Positions 8,882 to 17,047 of a stretch of DNA of 64,000 nucleotides are shown here, in pieces. The position numbers were made by a program, and so were the translations under genes. Under the pieces are notes generated by a model, which worked only from the letters and a program-made list of their open reading frames with translations, was not told the origin of the DNA and made no database searches. The DNA is from Methanothermobacter sp. (GTDB lineage Archaea > Methanobacteriota > Methanobacteria > Methanobacteriales > Methanothermobacteraceae), in the NCBI RefSeq assembly GCF_030055425.1, contig NZ_JASFYE010000004.1:74952-138951 (forward strand), written 5' to 3'. Each line of letters opens with the position of its first letter. Positions within the stretch are counted from its first letter, which is position 1.

Positions 8882-9082
8882 AATGATCAGATCCATGTTC
8901 AGAGGGCCAGTGAGGCAAAGTGGGAACTCAAATCTACCGTCCTGAATATCGGTGAGGCTGTCGTGGCTGGACTCATGGCACCGGTACATGCTATGGTGAA
9001 GATAGGTGAATTCACAGGCAAGCTGTCTGGTGGAGACCCGGACGTGGAGTCCATCTGGCGTGAGATGAAGGGTAAAGGATAA
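8882..9082 (+). pseudogene. Truncated 3' end of an unidentified gene
   Basis: An open frame without a plausible start runs to TAA 9080-9082. From about 8909 it reads as a convincing protein tail: ASEAKWELKS, then GEAVVAGLMAPVHAMVKIGE, then DPDVESIWREMKGKG. The opposite-strand frame here is weaker. I do not recognise the family. The 5' part is missing, and the mntA/hepT cassette lies where it would be, suggesting the gene was cut when that cassette was acquired. Alternatively it is a small intact protein with an unusual start. Confidence 0.45.
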
Positions 9083-9117
9083 GTATCATCAGGGCCAAGA
9101 GAATTACAGTGGTTTCC

Positions 9118-9543
9118 ATGACAGAGGCAGATTTTAAGGATTTCTATGATGTGCTGGTTGAGAACCTTGAGTCCTTCAACGGGGAATACGCATCCTTCAT
9201 AGACCATGGCCCGAAACTCTTCAAGCTCCTCGCGGACTTTCTGGGCTATGAGCACCTCAAGAGCCAGCTCAAACTCAAAATAAGCGCGGCAATAGCCTAC
9301 TATGTTGTACCCATGGATGTAATCCCCGAGACGGTCTACGGTGCCTACGGGTACATTGACGATATCTTCATAACAGCCTACGTCATAAGGATCCTGGCGG
9401 ACGTCTATGGCTACGAGTTCCTCTCAGAGTACTGGGAGGGAGAGGAAGACCTTGAGGAGGTTGTTGAACTCTGCTATGAGAGGTCAAAGGAGGTCCTCAG
9501 GGAGAAGACAACCGATGTGCTGGAATATGTGGGTTTGATCTGA
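9118..9543 (+). CDS. DUF1232 (YkvA-like) protein
   Basis: About 141 residues. The central stretch KISAAIAYYVVPMDVIPE...GYIDDIFITAYVI matches the DUF1232 pattern (Y-x-x-x-P-x-D-x-I-P-[DE] then D-D), a short amphipathic hairpin in small, probably membrane-associated proteins of unknown function. ATG 9118 is chosen; an in-frame GTG at 9109 is possible. It ends one base before the convergent stop of the zinc-ribbon protein, so the two share a very tight 3' junction. Confidence 0.75.
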   Translation: MTEADFKDFYDVLVENLESFNGEYASFIDHGPKLFKLLADFLGYEHLKSQLKLKISAAIAYYVVPMDVIPETVYGAYGYIDDIFITAYVIRILADVYGYEFLSEYWEGEEDLEEVVELCYERSKEVLREKTTDVLEYVGLI

Positions 9544-11625
9544 TCAGCTGTTTTCCCGGACTCTGTTCTCCCAGTTCATGGCCTCAAGGACCCCAAGGAT
9601 GTCATCAAGTGATTCCTTCTCTACAGTCAGTTCAATGAGTAGTTCAAAACACTCATCATTCCTCAGTATCATGCACTTCTTCATTGATGGTAGGAGGTCC
9701 CCCAGTTCATTCATGGTATCCATGAGACCATTACCACTCACAAGTCCGTTCATCATGAGGTTGAGGCTTTCACCGGTGGGGTTTATGTAGATTATCTCCT
9801 TTCTGTGGGTAGTGTCCTCTGAGGTGACAGGTTCTGCTGTTATTTCTTGTTCTATTCCTGTAACCGGGGTTTCTTCTTGCTTCACAGTCAGTGTGTCCAG
9901 GGTTTCTTCAGCACCTGATCCATGGTACCGGAGGTAGAGCTCCTCAATTTCAGGTTTGTGTTTAAGAATGAATCCCTCGGGGCCCTCCTCAATGAGGTCA
10001 TGCTCCTGAAGGGTCCAGATCCCGGCATCCAGGGTCCCGGGCTCATCAAAGTGTTCAGCCAGGTCCTCCCTTCTGAAGGGCCCTTCACCCACGACCTCCC
10101 TCATGTCCCTGAATATGTCCCATGCCAGTATCCGGTCATAGCATTCCCGGCACTCATCCCGTTTTCCGTCGATTGTACTGTAGAAGCTGGATTTCTTGAG
10201 TTTTCTGCCGCATATTGGGCAGGTTCTGATCATATCTGATTCTGTAACAAGTTCCCCTTCGCCATAGGCCTCGTGGAAGGCTCTGAGTTCCTCGTCCGGT
10301 TTAAGTGTGTAGGTTTCGAAGGCCGGGTTGCTCTCGATGAGGTCAAAATCCTGCAGCAGCCAGATATGGCCAGTGATCATAACCCTCTCATCCTCATTTT
10401 CTATGATGTCGTCAACAGCAAATTCAACGCCTGGTTCAACAAGCTTTCTTATCTCAGCGAGGGCATCTGCAGCGCAGCGCCTCCTTGAGCATTCCCTGCA
10501 CATGGGGGAGGTTCCATCGGATGAATTGAATTCTGTGGCGGGCTTCACCTCCCCGCACACTGAGCACTCCAGTTCACCCTCCTCAGGGGCCGCAGTGCTT
10601 TCGGTCTGGGCTGGCTCATCCTGTACTGATCTGAGCCTTTTAAGCTCCACGTTCTCTATGATGAACTCCTGGACCTCCTCTTCGGGTTTTAACCTGTAGT
10701 TACCTGAGTCCCCGTCCTGCTCAAGGAGGTTGAACTCTTCGAGTATCCAGATCATGGCTGTGAATTGTGTCCTGTCCACGTCATCCATCCCGGCTGTGTA
10801 AACGGCAACGTTAATCTCATCACCGGCTTCAAAAATTGTGAGGATCCTTTCAAGGGATTCAAGGGCATAGAGTCTCCTTGAGCATTCCCTGCAGATACCC
10901 TGGGACCTCTCAGTTTCGGTTTCAAGTTCTTTCCTGCATCCAGAACAGAGTTCAAGGCTACTGACGGGTACTTCAGGTAATAAATCTTTTCGCTGATGGG
11001 ATTCTACCGCTGGAGCTTCTTCATCTATTGGCTGATCCGTTTCCTCCGTTCTGGTGGGGGGCACGGGTTCATTCTCCAGTATCCCCGTTTTCAGGGCTTC
11101 GGGGTTACCATCAGATCCGGCTTCATGGGTCCGGAGGTCATCATTCAGGTTTTCAGGATGAGGTTCATCCCTGGCTGAATCATGAGATTCGTTCATGGAT
11201 TCTTCAGATCTCACTGTGGTCCTGAGAAGTGATTCGGCTGCAGATTTGAAGCCCAGGTTGAGTTCCATGAAGTCATCGCATTTTTCAGATAACACGTAAA
11301 GGGTTCTGAAGCCGTTGAATCCCTGATTCTTTATGAACCCGTTCCCTTCACTGCTGACATGCTTCTTTATGAATCCCTCCCTTAGGAGAATCCAGAATAG
11401 CAAGGAGCCGAGTTCCTCCTCATCCTTAAAGTCATCGAAGTTGAAGGGTTCCCTTGCCTGAAGTGTTTCAATGGCCTTTAAAATTCGATATTTATCGTAG
11501 CATTCCCTGCAGACGCCCAGGTTCTCAGGGCTGCAGTTTTCACAGGATGAAGAAGATGATTCACTGCCGCAGGACAGGCATAAAAGTTTATCTGATTCTC
11601 TACAGCAGAGGACGCAGTTATTCAT
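9544..11625 (-). CDS. Multi zinc-ribbon / winged-helix repeat protein
   Basis: About 693 residues from ATG 11625 (AGGGGAG upstream; a TTG start at 11643 is less likely). It has four modules, each a zinc ribbon followed by a winged-helix-like block. The ribbons are CVLCCRE...CLSC...CENC...CREC, CSGC...CREC, CSVC...CREC and CPICGRK...CRECYD. The helix blocks carry the repeated phrase IWILEEFNLLE / IWLLQDFDLIE / IWTLQEHDLIE. An acidic, low-complexity linker (about residues 150-220) separates modules one and two, and a different acidic C-terminal domain follows. It looks like a nucleic-acid-binding or scaffold protein; no catalytic site is seen. It is divergent from the EVE-BrxD-helicase operon, with a shared promoter region of about 140 bases, which suggests joint function or cross-regulation. 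Confidence 0.75.
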   Translation of the reverse strand: MNNCVLCCRESDKLLCLSCGSESSSSSCENCSPENLGVCRECYDKYRILKAIETLQAREPFNFDDFKDEEELGSLLFWILLREGFIKKHVSSEGNGFIKNQGFNGFRTLYVLSEKCDDFMELNLGFKSAAESLLRTTVRSEESMNESHDSARDEPHPENLNDDLRTHEAGSDGNPEALKTGILENEPVPPTRTEETDQPIDEEAPAVESHQRKDLLPEVPVSSLELCSGCRKELETETERSQGICRECSRRLYALESLERILTIFEAGDEINVAVYTAGMDDVDRTQFTAMIWILEEFNLLEQDGDSGNYRLKPEEEVQEFIIENVELKRLRSVQDEPAQTESTAAPEEGELECSVCGEVKPATEFNSSDGTSPMCRECSRRRCAADALAEIRKLVEPGVEFAVDDIIENEDERVMITGHIWLLQDFDLIESNPAFETYTLKPDEELRAFHEAYGEGELVTESDMIRTCPICGRKLKKSSFYSTIDGKRDECRECYDRILAWDIFRDMREVVGEGPFRREDLAEHFDEPGTLDAGIWTLQEHDLIEEGPEGFILKHKPEIEELYLRYHGSGAEETLDTLTVKQEETPVTGIEQEITAEPVTSEDTTHRKEIIYINPTGESLNLMMNGLVSGNGLMDTMNELGDLLPSMKKCMILRNDECFELLIELTVEKESLDDILGVLEAMNWENRVRENS

Positions 11626-11864
11626 ATGGCATACTCCCCTCAATACAGTATAATTTAATGTTTTTACAGCTACTTAAATCATTAACATTTACAGGGTTAT
11701 AAAAAAATTTATCTATCAATTTTTAGAAACATTTAAATGACTTTAATGCCATAAAAGGGGGTTTTTACATAATAAAACAGAAAAGGCTGGTCCCCAGGGG
11801 TAAGTCCAGATACTGGCTTCACAGAATAGATGATGATGTCCTTGAAGATATATCCAAGAACCTC

Positions 11865-12539
11865 GTGATTGGCTCCGTGAGGAAGAGGGGTAAACTTATA
11901 AATGAAATCCGATCAGGTGACAGGATATTCCTCTTCAAGCCGATCCCCCTCAATGGTCGGAGGACACTCTCATTTGTTGCATACACCATGGTTGAAAGTG
12001 TGTACAGTGACCCGGAAACCCTCTATGATTACTATGAATCCCCCCGGAAGCTGAAGCTCAAGGGTATAAAGTTCTTCAACCCCCCCATACCATTAGTTAA
12101 ATTCAAGGATAAACTTGTTTCCTTTGATTCTAAAAAATGGTCATCAGCAACGAAATCTGAGTACAGAAAGATAGATGAGGCTGATTTCAGGACCATAAGG
12201 TCCAGGGCAAAGTTCATAGAGAAATTCCCCGCCTACCTTGAGGAGGTATCCTTCAGCATGGATGAATTCATTCTGAACTCCATCATGGGCCTCCACAGCA
12301 TGCTCAGAAAGGCCGATGGCCGGAAGCAGATGGAGATAAAATCCTTCATAAAGCTCCTTGATGAATTCATCCAGTCCTACGGGATTAACAAATCATATGA
12401 TGAACTCGAGGAATTCTACTCAATCAACGCCTGGAGGACCGGTATAAAACACTACCCTTCACGGGATCCTGAGAGGATAGTAACACTCTACAACAGCAGA
12501 GGGGCTGGAAGAGACTTTGGATTGATATCCCTGGAATAG
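11865..12539 (+). CDS. EVE/PUA-like domain protein (N-terminus probably further upstream)
   Basis: 224 residues from GTG 11865, but the same frame is protein-like for at least 31 more codons upstream. That stretch includes SRYWLHRIDDDVLEDISKN, which looks like the first strand and helix of an EVE domain; IRSGDRIFLFKP and YRKIDEADFRTI fit later parts. No ATG, GTG or TTG lies there. ATA 11769 stands 7 bases after GGGGG and may be the true start. EVE domains read modified bases in DNA and often belong to restriction or defence genes. A helical C-terminal half (about residues 125-224) is not recognised. It is first in an operon with the ATPase (10 bases downstream) and helicase. The family call rests on pattern only. 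Confidence 0.5.
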   Translation: MIGSVRKRGKLINEIRSGDRIFLFKPIPLNGRRTLSFVAYTMVESVYSDPETLYDYYESPRKLKLKGIKFFNPPIPLVKFKDKLVSFDSKKWSSATKSEYRKIDEADFRTIRSRAKFIEKFPAYLEEVSFSMDEFILNSIMGLHSMLRKADGRKQMEIKSFIKLLDEFIQSYGINKSYDELEEFYSINAWRTGIKHYPSRDPERIVTLYNSRGAGRDFGLISLE

Positions 12540-12549
12540 GAGGCTTAAT

Positions 12550-13791
12550 ATGAATGCAGAGAGTATCATAAATGCCCTTAAAAATGGCAACGTCCCCCCG
12601 GAGGGGGTGGGCGAGATATGTGTCGGGCGTGAAAGGGAACTGGAGGAGTTCGACAAGATATTCGGTAAGGTTAAGGATGGGGCCGCGGTAACAAGGTTCC
12701 TCAACGGTGAATTCGGGTCGGGGAAGTCCTTTTTCCTGAAACTTCTTGAGGAGAGGGCCCTTGCAGACAACTTCGTCGTCGCCAAGGTAACACTCAGCAG
12801 GGACGTCCCCTTCAACAAGTTCGAGGTCGTCTACAGGAGCATCGTCGCCTCGCTCCGCTGCAAGACAGGCACATCCCTCGAGCACATAATTGAAAAGTGG
12901 ACCACACAGCTCCGCATGATGGCCCTAAGGGAAACCACGGACCCCTACCAGCAGGAGAGGATAGTGATAGACAACATAAACAATGACCTCAAGGAGGTCC
13001 GTAAACACGCCACAACCTTCGCTGCTGCAATAGAGAACTACTACAAGCTCTCTGCACGGGGTGACCAGGAGACAGCAAAGTATGCAATGGCCTGGCTCAG
13101 CGGTGAGAAGAACATACCCTACACCATAAAGAGGCAGTTCGGTGTCAAGGGTGACATTGACCGGGAAAACGCCTTCAAGTACCTTGAGGCCCTCTCCTCA
13201 TTCCTCAGGGCACTCAACTACTCAGGGCTCATAATACTCATAGACGAGGCAGAGCACATAATGACCCTACACACAAAGAAGCTGAGGGACACAGCCTACG
13301 ACTACATGAGGTTCATATACGATGAGTGCAGCCTCGGCAGATTCCACAACACCCTCTTCATATTCGCAGGGACCCCCGAGTTCTTTGAGGACCCCAAGAT
13401 GGGTGTGCCATCCTACACCGCACTGAATGAGAGGATAGAGGACGTCCTCAACACGGAATTCAAGGACCTCAGAAAACCCATAATAAGGCTTGACGGCTTC
13501 AAGAAGGACAACCTCATGGAGCTGTCAGATCGCCTCATAAGTATGCACGAGGAGGTCTACGAGTGGGAGGCTAAACCTGTCAGGGAGTCCCTTGAGGGTA
13601 TAATAGCAAGGCATGAGGCCAACGCGGAACTCACAGGTTACATTTCACCGAGAAACTTTGTTAAATCATTCATAAGTGTCCTTGATGTTGTCCAGCAGAA
13701 CCCTGAACTCCGAAGCGAGGAGGAGATCCTTGACCTCTTTGAGGAGAAGGAGATGGAGTTTGAGGAGTTCGAGGACGAGGACTGGGTTTAG
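12550..13791 (+). CDS. brxD: BrxD-like P-loop ATPase (DUF2791)
   Basis: A 413-residue AAA-type ATPase. It has a VGRERELEEF lead-in, Walker A GEFGSGKS (residues 53-60), Walker B LIILIDEAEH (about 227-236) and a sensor-like LFIFAGTPEFF, then a helical C-terminus ending in a strongly acidic tail. The layout matches the DUF2791 family, whose members include BrxD of BREX types 2 and 6 and partners of Lhr-like helicases. It starts 10 bases after the EVE-like gene (AGGAGG in the gap) and is followed 15 bases later by the helicase, so the three genes form an operon. No pglZ, pglX or brxC is nearby, so this is not a full BREX system. Confidence 0.75.
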   Translation: MNAESIINALKNGNVPPEGVGEICVGRERELEEFDKIFGKVKDGAAVTRFLNGEFGSGKSFFLKLLEERALADNFVVAKVTLSRDVPFNKFEVVYRSIVASLRCKTGTSLEHIIEKWTTQLRMMALRETTDPYQQERIVIDNINNDLKEVRKHATTFAAAIENYYKLSARGDQETAKYAMAWLSGEKNIPYTIKRQFGVKGDIDRENAFKYLEALSSFLRALNYSGLIILIDEAEHIMTLHTKKLRDTAYDYMRFIYDECSLGRFHNTLFIFAGTPEFFEDPKMGVPSYTALNERIEDVLNTEFKDLRKPIIRLDGFKKDNLMELSDRLISMHEEVYEWEAKPVRESLEGIIARHEANAELTGYISPRNFVKSFISVLDVVQQNPELRSEEEILDLFEEKEMEFEEFEDEDWV

Positions 13792-13806
13792 TCAGGGTGT
13801 ACTCTG

Positions 13807-15939
13807 ATGTCCTCCGAATCACTCAACCCCCGCCTCAGGCACTTCCTCGCCAACAGGCTCGGCTGGAGGAGGCTGAGGGACGTGCAGAAATCCGCCCTTG
13901 AAGCCATAGGTAGGGGGGAGGACACCCTCATAGTTGCACCCACAGCCTCTGGTAAGACCGAGGCCGCCATGATACCCGTCTTCAACTCCATACTCACAGA
14001 GGGCCTCCCACCGGTCAGCCTGCTCTATGTCTCACCCCTCAAGGCACTCATAAATGACATGCACAGCAGACTGGAGTACTGGGGCAACCACTTCAACCTT
14101 GAGGTCATGAAGTGGCACGGGGATGTCCCGCCGGACACCAAGCGGAGGTTCATCAGGAACCCCGCGGACATCCTCCTCATAACACCAGAGTCCCTTGAGG
14201 TCATCATGGTGAACAGGAGCCGGGATGAGAGGGAGAGGATCTTCAGGAACCTCCGCTACATCATAGTGGATGAGATCCACTACTTCATAGAGTCAGACAG
14301 GGGTGTCCAGCTGAACTCCCTCCTGGCAAGGCTTGAGAGGTACACCGATGTGAGGCCCCAGAGGATAGGGCTCTCTGCAACGGTTGGAAACCCCGAAGAT
14401 GTCCTTGAGTGGATGAGCCCCTCGGGGGTTGTTGTAAAGGAGAACTCTGATAGGAGACTCCAGTACAGGATATTCTCTGGTGGAGAGGCGGGGGTCATTG
14501 ATGTTTTAAGGAGGTTAACCGGCAGGAAGGTCCTCATCTTCGTCCCATCACGGAGGGAGGCTGAGAAGTACTACAACATCATAAGAAGGTGTCTGGATGT
14601 GGACGTCTTCATACACCACTCCTCCCTGAACAGGGAGTCAAGGGAGGAGGCAGAGGAGAAATTCAAATCCATCTCAGCGGCCTTCATGGTGAGCACCAGT
14701 ACACTGGAGCTTGGTATAGATGTGGGTGACATCGACGTGGTGGTGCACCTGCGGAGCCCAACAACCGTGAACCAGTTCCTCCAGAGGACCGGGCGGAGCG
14801 GCAGGAGGAGCGGCAACCAGAGGACCATCATATTCCATGAGGGTGAGGTACTCCTCGCCCTCTCGGTTGTCTCACTGGCACTTTCAGGTAAACTTGAGAT
14901 GCTCAGGATACCCGGAAGGCCCCTTGACATATACTTCCACCAGATCCTGAGCTCGGTGTTTGAGATTGAAAAACCGGGGCCCGCAGAGATATACAGGGGC
15001 CTTGGGAGGGCCCATGTGTTCTCTGATATAAGTCAAGGGGACTTCAGGCACCTACTTGACTTCATGGGTGAGAGTGACTTTATAAGGAAACATGGAAGCT
15101 ACCTCTACCATGGCTTCAACTTTGAGAAGGTCTTCGGTAAGATGAACTTCCTTGAGTTCTACTCTGTGTTCTACCCCACCTATGAGTTCACTGTTAAGCA
15201 CGGAACAAAGACCATAGGAACCCTTGACGCATTCTTCGCTGTAAAATACCTTGAGGAGGGCAGGGGATTTGTGCTTGGTGGTGAAAACTGGATTGTGAGG
15301 GAGATAGACCATGAAAAATTCATAGTTAAGGTTAAGCCCTGCTCAAGGAATGCCAGTATACCTGACTGGAGTGGTGGCGGTGCCCCGGTGAGCTTTGAGG
15401 TTGCAAGGCACGCCTATGACATCCTCCTTGGAAACTTCAACCGGGACCTCCTCAGGTGGCTGGATGACGCATCAAGGGAGAGGGTCCTATCTGCGATGGC
15501 AAGGGCCTCTGCCGCAGGTTTAACCAGGGATGTTATCCCTGTGAGTGTCGGTTCTGATGTGGAGATCCACACCTTTGGAGGGGAGAGGGTTAACGGCCTC
15601 ATCTCAGATATATTCAGAATGGAGCATGATGCATACATGGTCAGGGATGATGCCTTCGCAGCGCGCTTCAGGGCAAAGGTCGACTATGATGATGTGGCTT
15701 CCACTCTGAAGGAGATCCCATCCATCATCTCTGAGGAGGACTTCCCCCTCAGGCTCCATGACAGGCTTGACAGGATGGTTAAGAACAAGTTCATAGAGCA
15801 CCTCCCTGAGGATGTGGCGGCCCATATTAAGTACAGCCTCCTCTACAGGCCGGATGAGCTCATGGGGCTGCTTGAGGCCAGCAGACCTGTTGAGGTGGAG
15901 GGTTTCAGGATTCAGGTTTTTCATGGTTCTGAGAAATAG
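13807..15939 (+). CDS. brxHI: Lhr-like superfamily 2 helicase (BrxHI-like)
   Basis: A 710-residue DEAD/DEAH-type helicase. Walker A APTASGKT (about residues 44-51), VDEIHYF (motif II, about 154-160), LSATVGNP (motif III), STSTLELGID (motif V) and QRTGRSGRRSGN (motif VI) are all intact. After the two RecA domains comes a C-terminal region of about 300 residues with winged-helix-like and unassigned parts, as in Lhr-type helicases. BREX types 2/6 pair such a helicase (BrxHI) with BrxD, and that is exactly the gene order here. A role unwinding or remodelling invader DNA under control of the ATPase is an inference. Confidence 0.8.
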   Translation: MSSESLNPRLRHFLANRLGWRRLRDVQKSALEAIGRGEDTLIVAPTASGKTEAAMIPVFNSILTEGLPPVSLLYVSPLKALINDMHSRLEYWGNHFNLEVMKWHGDVPPDTKRRFIRNPADILLITPESLEVIMVNRSRDERERIFRNLRYIIVDEIHYFIESDRGVQLNSLLARLERYTDVRPQRIGLSATVGNPEDVLEWMSPSGVVVKENSDRRLQYRIFSGGEAGVIDVLRRLTGRKVLIFVPSRREAEKYYNIIRRCLDVDVFIHHSSLNRESREEAEEKFKSISAAFMVSTSTLELGIDVGDIDVVVHLRSPTTVNQFLQRTGRSGRRSGNQRTIIFHEGEVLLALSVVSLALSGKLEMLRIPGRPLDIYFHQILSSVFEIEKPGPAEIYRGLGRAHVFSDISQGDFRHLLDFMGESDFIRKHGSYLYHGFNFEKVFGKMNFLEFYSVFYPTYEFTVKHGTKTIGTLDAFFAVKYLEEGRGFVLGGENWIVREIDHEKFIVKVKPCSRNASIPDWSGGGAPVSFEVARHAYDILLGNFNRDLLRWLDDASRERVLSAMARASAAGLTRDVIPVSVGSDVEIHTFGGERVNGLISDIFRMEHDAYMVRDDAFAARFRAKVDYDDVASTLKEIPSIISEEDFPLRLHDRLDRMVKNKFIEHLPEDVAAHIKYSLLYRPDELMGLLEASRPVEVEGFRIQVFHGSEK

Positions 15940-15943
15940 ACAT

Positions 15944-16195
15944 TCATGTTCTTTTTCTGGAATTCATGAGCTTCATGAATTCTGGATATGTGAGCTCAGC
16001 CTGTTTAAGAATTGATTTCAGGGTTCCGGGGGCGATTTCATCATGAAGAGGTATGATCACAATGAGTTTCTTCCCATTTTCATCTATCTTTTTGAGTTTC
16101 ACATGACTACCCTTTCCTCCAGAATACGTAAATCCCTCTTTCTGGAGGATCTTACAGAGCTTCACTCCTGACAGTTTTCCTTTTTTGCCAGCCAT
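15944..16195 (-). CDS. hicA: HicA-family mRNA interferase toxin
   Basis: 83 residues with the HicA double-stranded-RNA-binding-like fold pattern: LCKILQKEGFTYSGGKGSHVKLKK contains the catalytic GSH histidine, then IIPLHDEIAPGTLKSILKQA. HicA cuts mRNA and is neutralised by HicB. It overlaps the 3' end of hicB by 44 bases in another frame, and the antitoxin gene comes first. It ends 5 bases from the convergent helicase stop, closing the defence block. Confidence 0.88.
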   Translation of the reverse strand: MAGKKGKLSGVKLCKILQKEGFTYSGGKGSHVKLKKIDENGKKLIVIIPLHDEIAPGTLKSILKQAELTYPEFMKLMNSRKRT

Positions 16196-16433
16196 CTATC
16201 TTAACGCTCACATGTTCCTCTTTTTCAGGTACAGTGTAACTGCTTATAAGGTCCTGATACATTTCAAGAACATCCTCGTCGCTAAGGAAGAGTTCAAGCG
16301 CCTCCCGAATGTTCTCAAGAGCAATTTCTTTGCTGCTGCCCTGACTGGCTATGTTGAAGGGCTCACATATCGCCACGAACAGGTTTCCCTCTTTTTCAAT
16401 CTTTACTGGAAGCTCAAGTTTAACTGAGGTCAT
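16152..16433 (-). CDS. hicB: HicB-family antitoxin
   Basis: 93 residues with a partial-RNase-H-like HicB core: KIEKEGNLFVAICEPFNIASQGSSKEIALENIREALELFL, then a short tail with no recognisable ribbon-helix-helix domain. It is expected to bind and inhibit HicA and possibly autoregulate. The tail KIDGWQKRKTVRSEAL overlaps hicA. The start ATG 16433 is preceded by AGGTGAGAT. The gap to the divergent marR gene (about 155 bases) contains paired palindromes. Confidence 0.85.
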   Translation of the reverse strand: MTSVKLELPVKIEKEGNLFVAICEPFNIASQGSSKEIALENIREALELFLSDEDVLEMYQDLISSYTVPEKEEHVSVKIDGWQKRKTVRSEAL

Positions 16434-16508
16434 CAGATCTCACCTGCAGTTCACAGATAACTATTTCTGCATTATTTGATATGACTTGATGGCTTAATAT
16501 ACATTTAT

Positions 16509-16537
16509 GTTGCAGCTGCAACAGTTGCCATGACAAC
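16509..16537. promoter_or_regulatory. Two adjacent GTTG-N6-CAAC inverted repeats upstream of marR
   Basis: GTTGCAGCTGCAAC (16509-16522) is a perfect 14-bp palindrome. One base later GTTGCCATGACAAC (16524-16537) repeats the GTTG/CAAC arms, giving two sites 15 bp apart on centres. TATA-like runs lie on both sides (about 16495-16503 and 16540-16546). Placement and symmetry fit dimer sites for the MarR protein encoded 55 bases downstream. Confidence 0.6.
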
Positions 16538-16591
16538 ATTTATATGGTGCCATCCAGATAACTTCAGTATCAGAACACTGGGGATGAAGTG

Positions 16592-17047
16592 ATGATCGAC
16601 AGCGACATACCCTTCAGGGGGCTCCTATCCATAATACTCAGAAGCCACCGCGTATTTGTGGCAAGGGAGTTATCCAGCCTGAAACTCACAGACGCCCAGG
16701 TGGCCTGCCTCTTCAGGATCCACAGGCAACCGGGTGTTACACAGGATGAACTCTCCTGGTTCTTCCAGGTGGACAAGGGCACCATAGCCAGGATCACAAG
16801 GCGCCTGGAGGAGCGGGGACTCATCATGAGAAAACAGGACCCCCGAAACAGGAGGAGGTACATGCTGAGCCTCACAGCTCAGGGGGAGGAACTGATACCC
16901 CTCATAAGGGAGGTTGAGGACAGGTGGACTGACCTCCTATTTGAGAACCTCACAGATGAGGAGAGGGATACCCTAATGGAATTGTGCAGGAGACTCGCAG
17001 AGGATGCAATGAAGATAAGGGGCGTGGAAGATGACAGAGGGCGTTAA
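16592..17047 (+). CDS. MarR-family transcriptional regulator
   Basis: 151 residues of classic MarR layout. A dimerisation helix is followed by a winged helix (LTDAQVACLFRIHRQPGVTQDELSWFFQVDKGTIARITRRLEERG), the wing (MRKQDPRNRRRYMLSLTAQG) and a C-terminal dimer helix. ATG 16592 is preferred over the GTG just before it. MarR proteins usually repress neighbouring drug exporters and release DNA on binding phenolic ligands. The MATE gene overlaps its end by 17 bases, so both are one operon, and paired palindromes upstream are likely autoregulatory sites. Confidence 0.9.
   Translation: MIDSDIPFRGLLSIILRSHRVFVARELSSLKLTDAQVACLFRIHRQPGVTQDELSWFFQVDKGTIARITRRLEERGLIMRKQDPRNRRRYMLSLTAQGEELIPLIREVEDRWTDLLFENLTDEERDTLMELCRRLAEDAMKIRGVEDDRGR

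Noticed and set aside
10328..10699. Plus-strand 123-codon ORF opposite the zinc-ribbon protein
   Set aside because: Ser-rich shadow of the acidic minus-strand gene; no start context.
12550..15939. A complete BREX system
   Set aside because: No pglZ, pglX methyltransferase, brxA, brxB or brxC homologue can be seen on either side.
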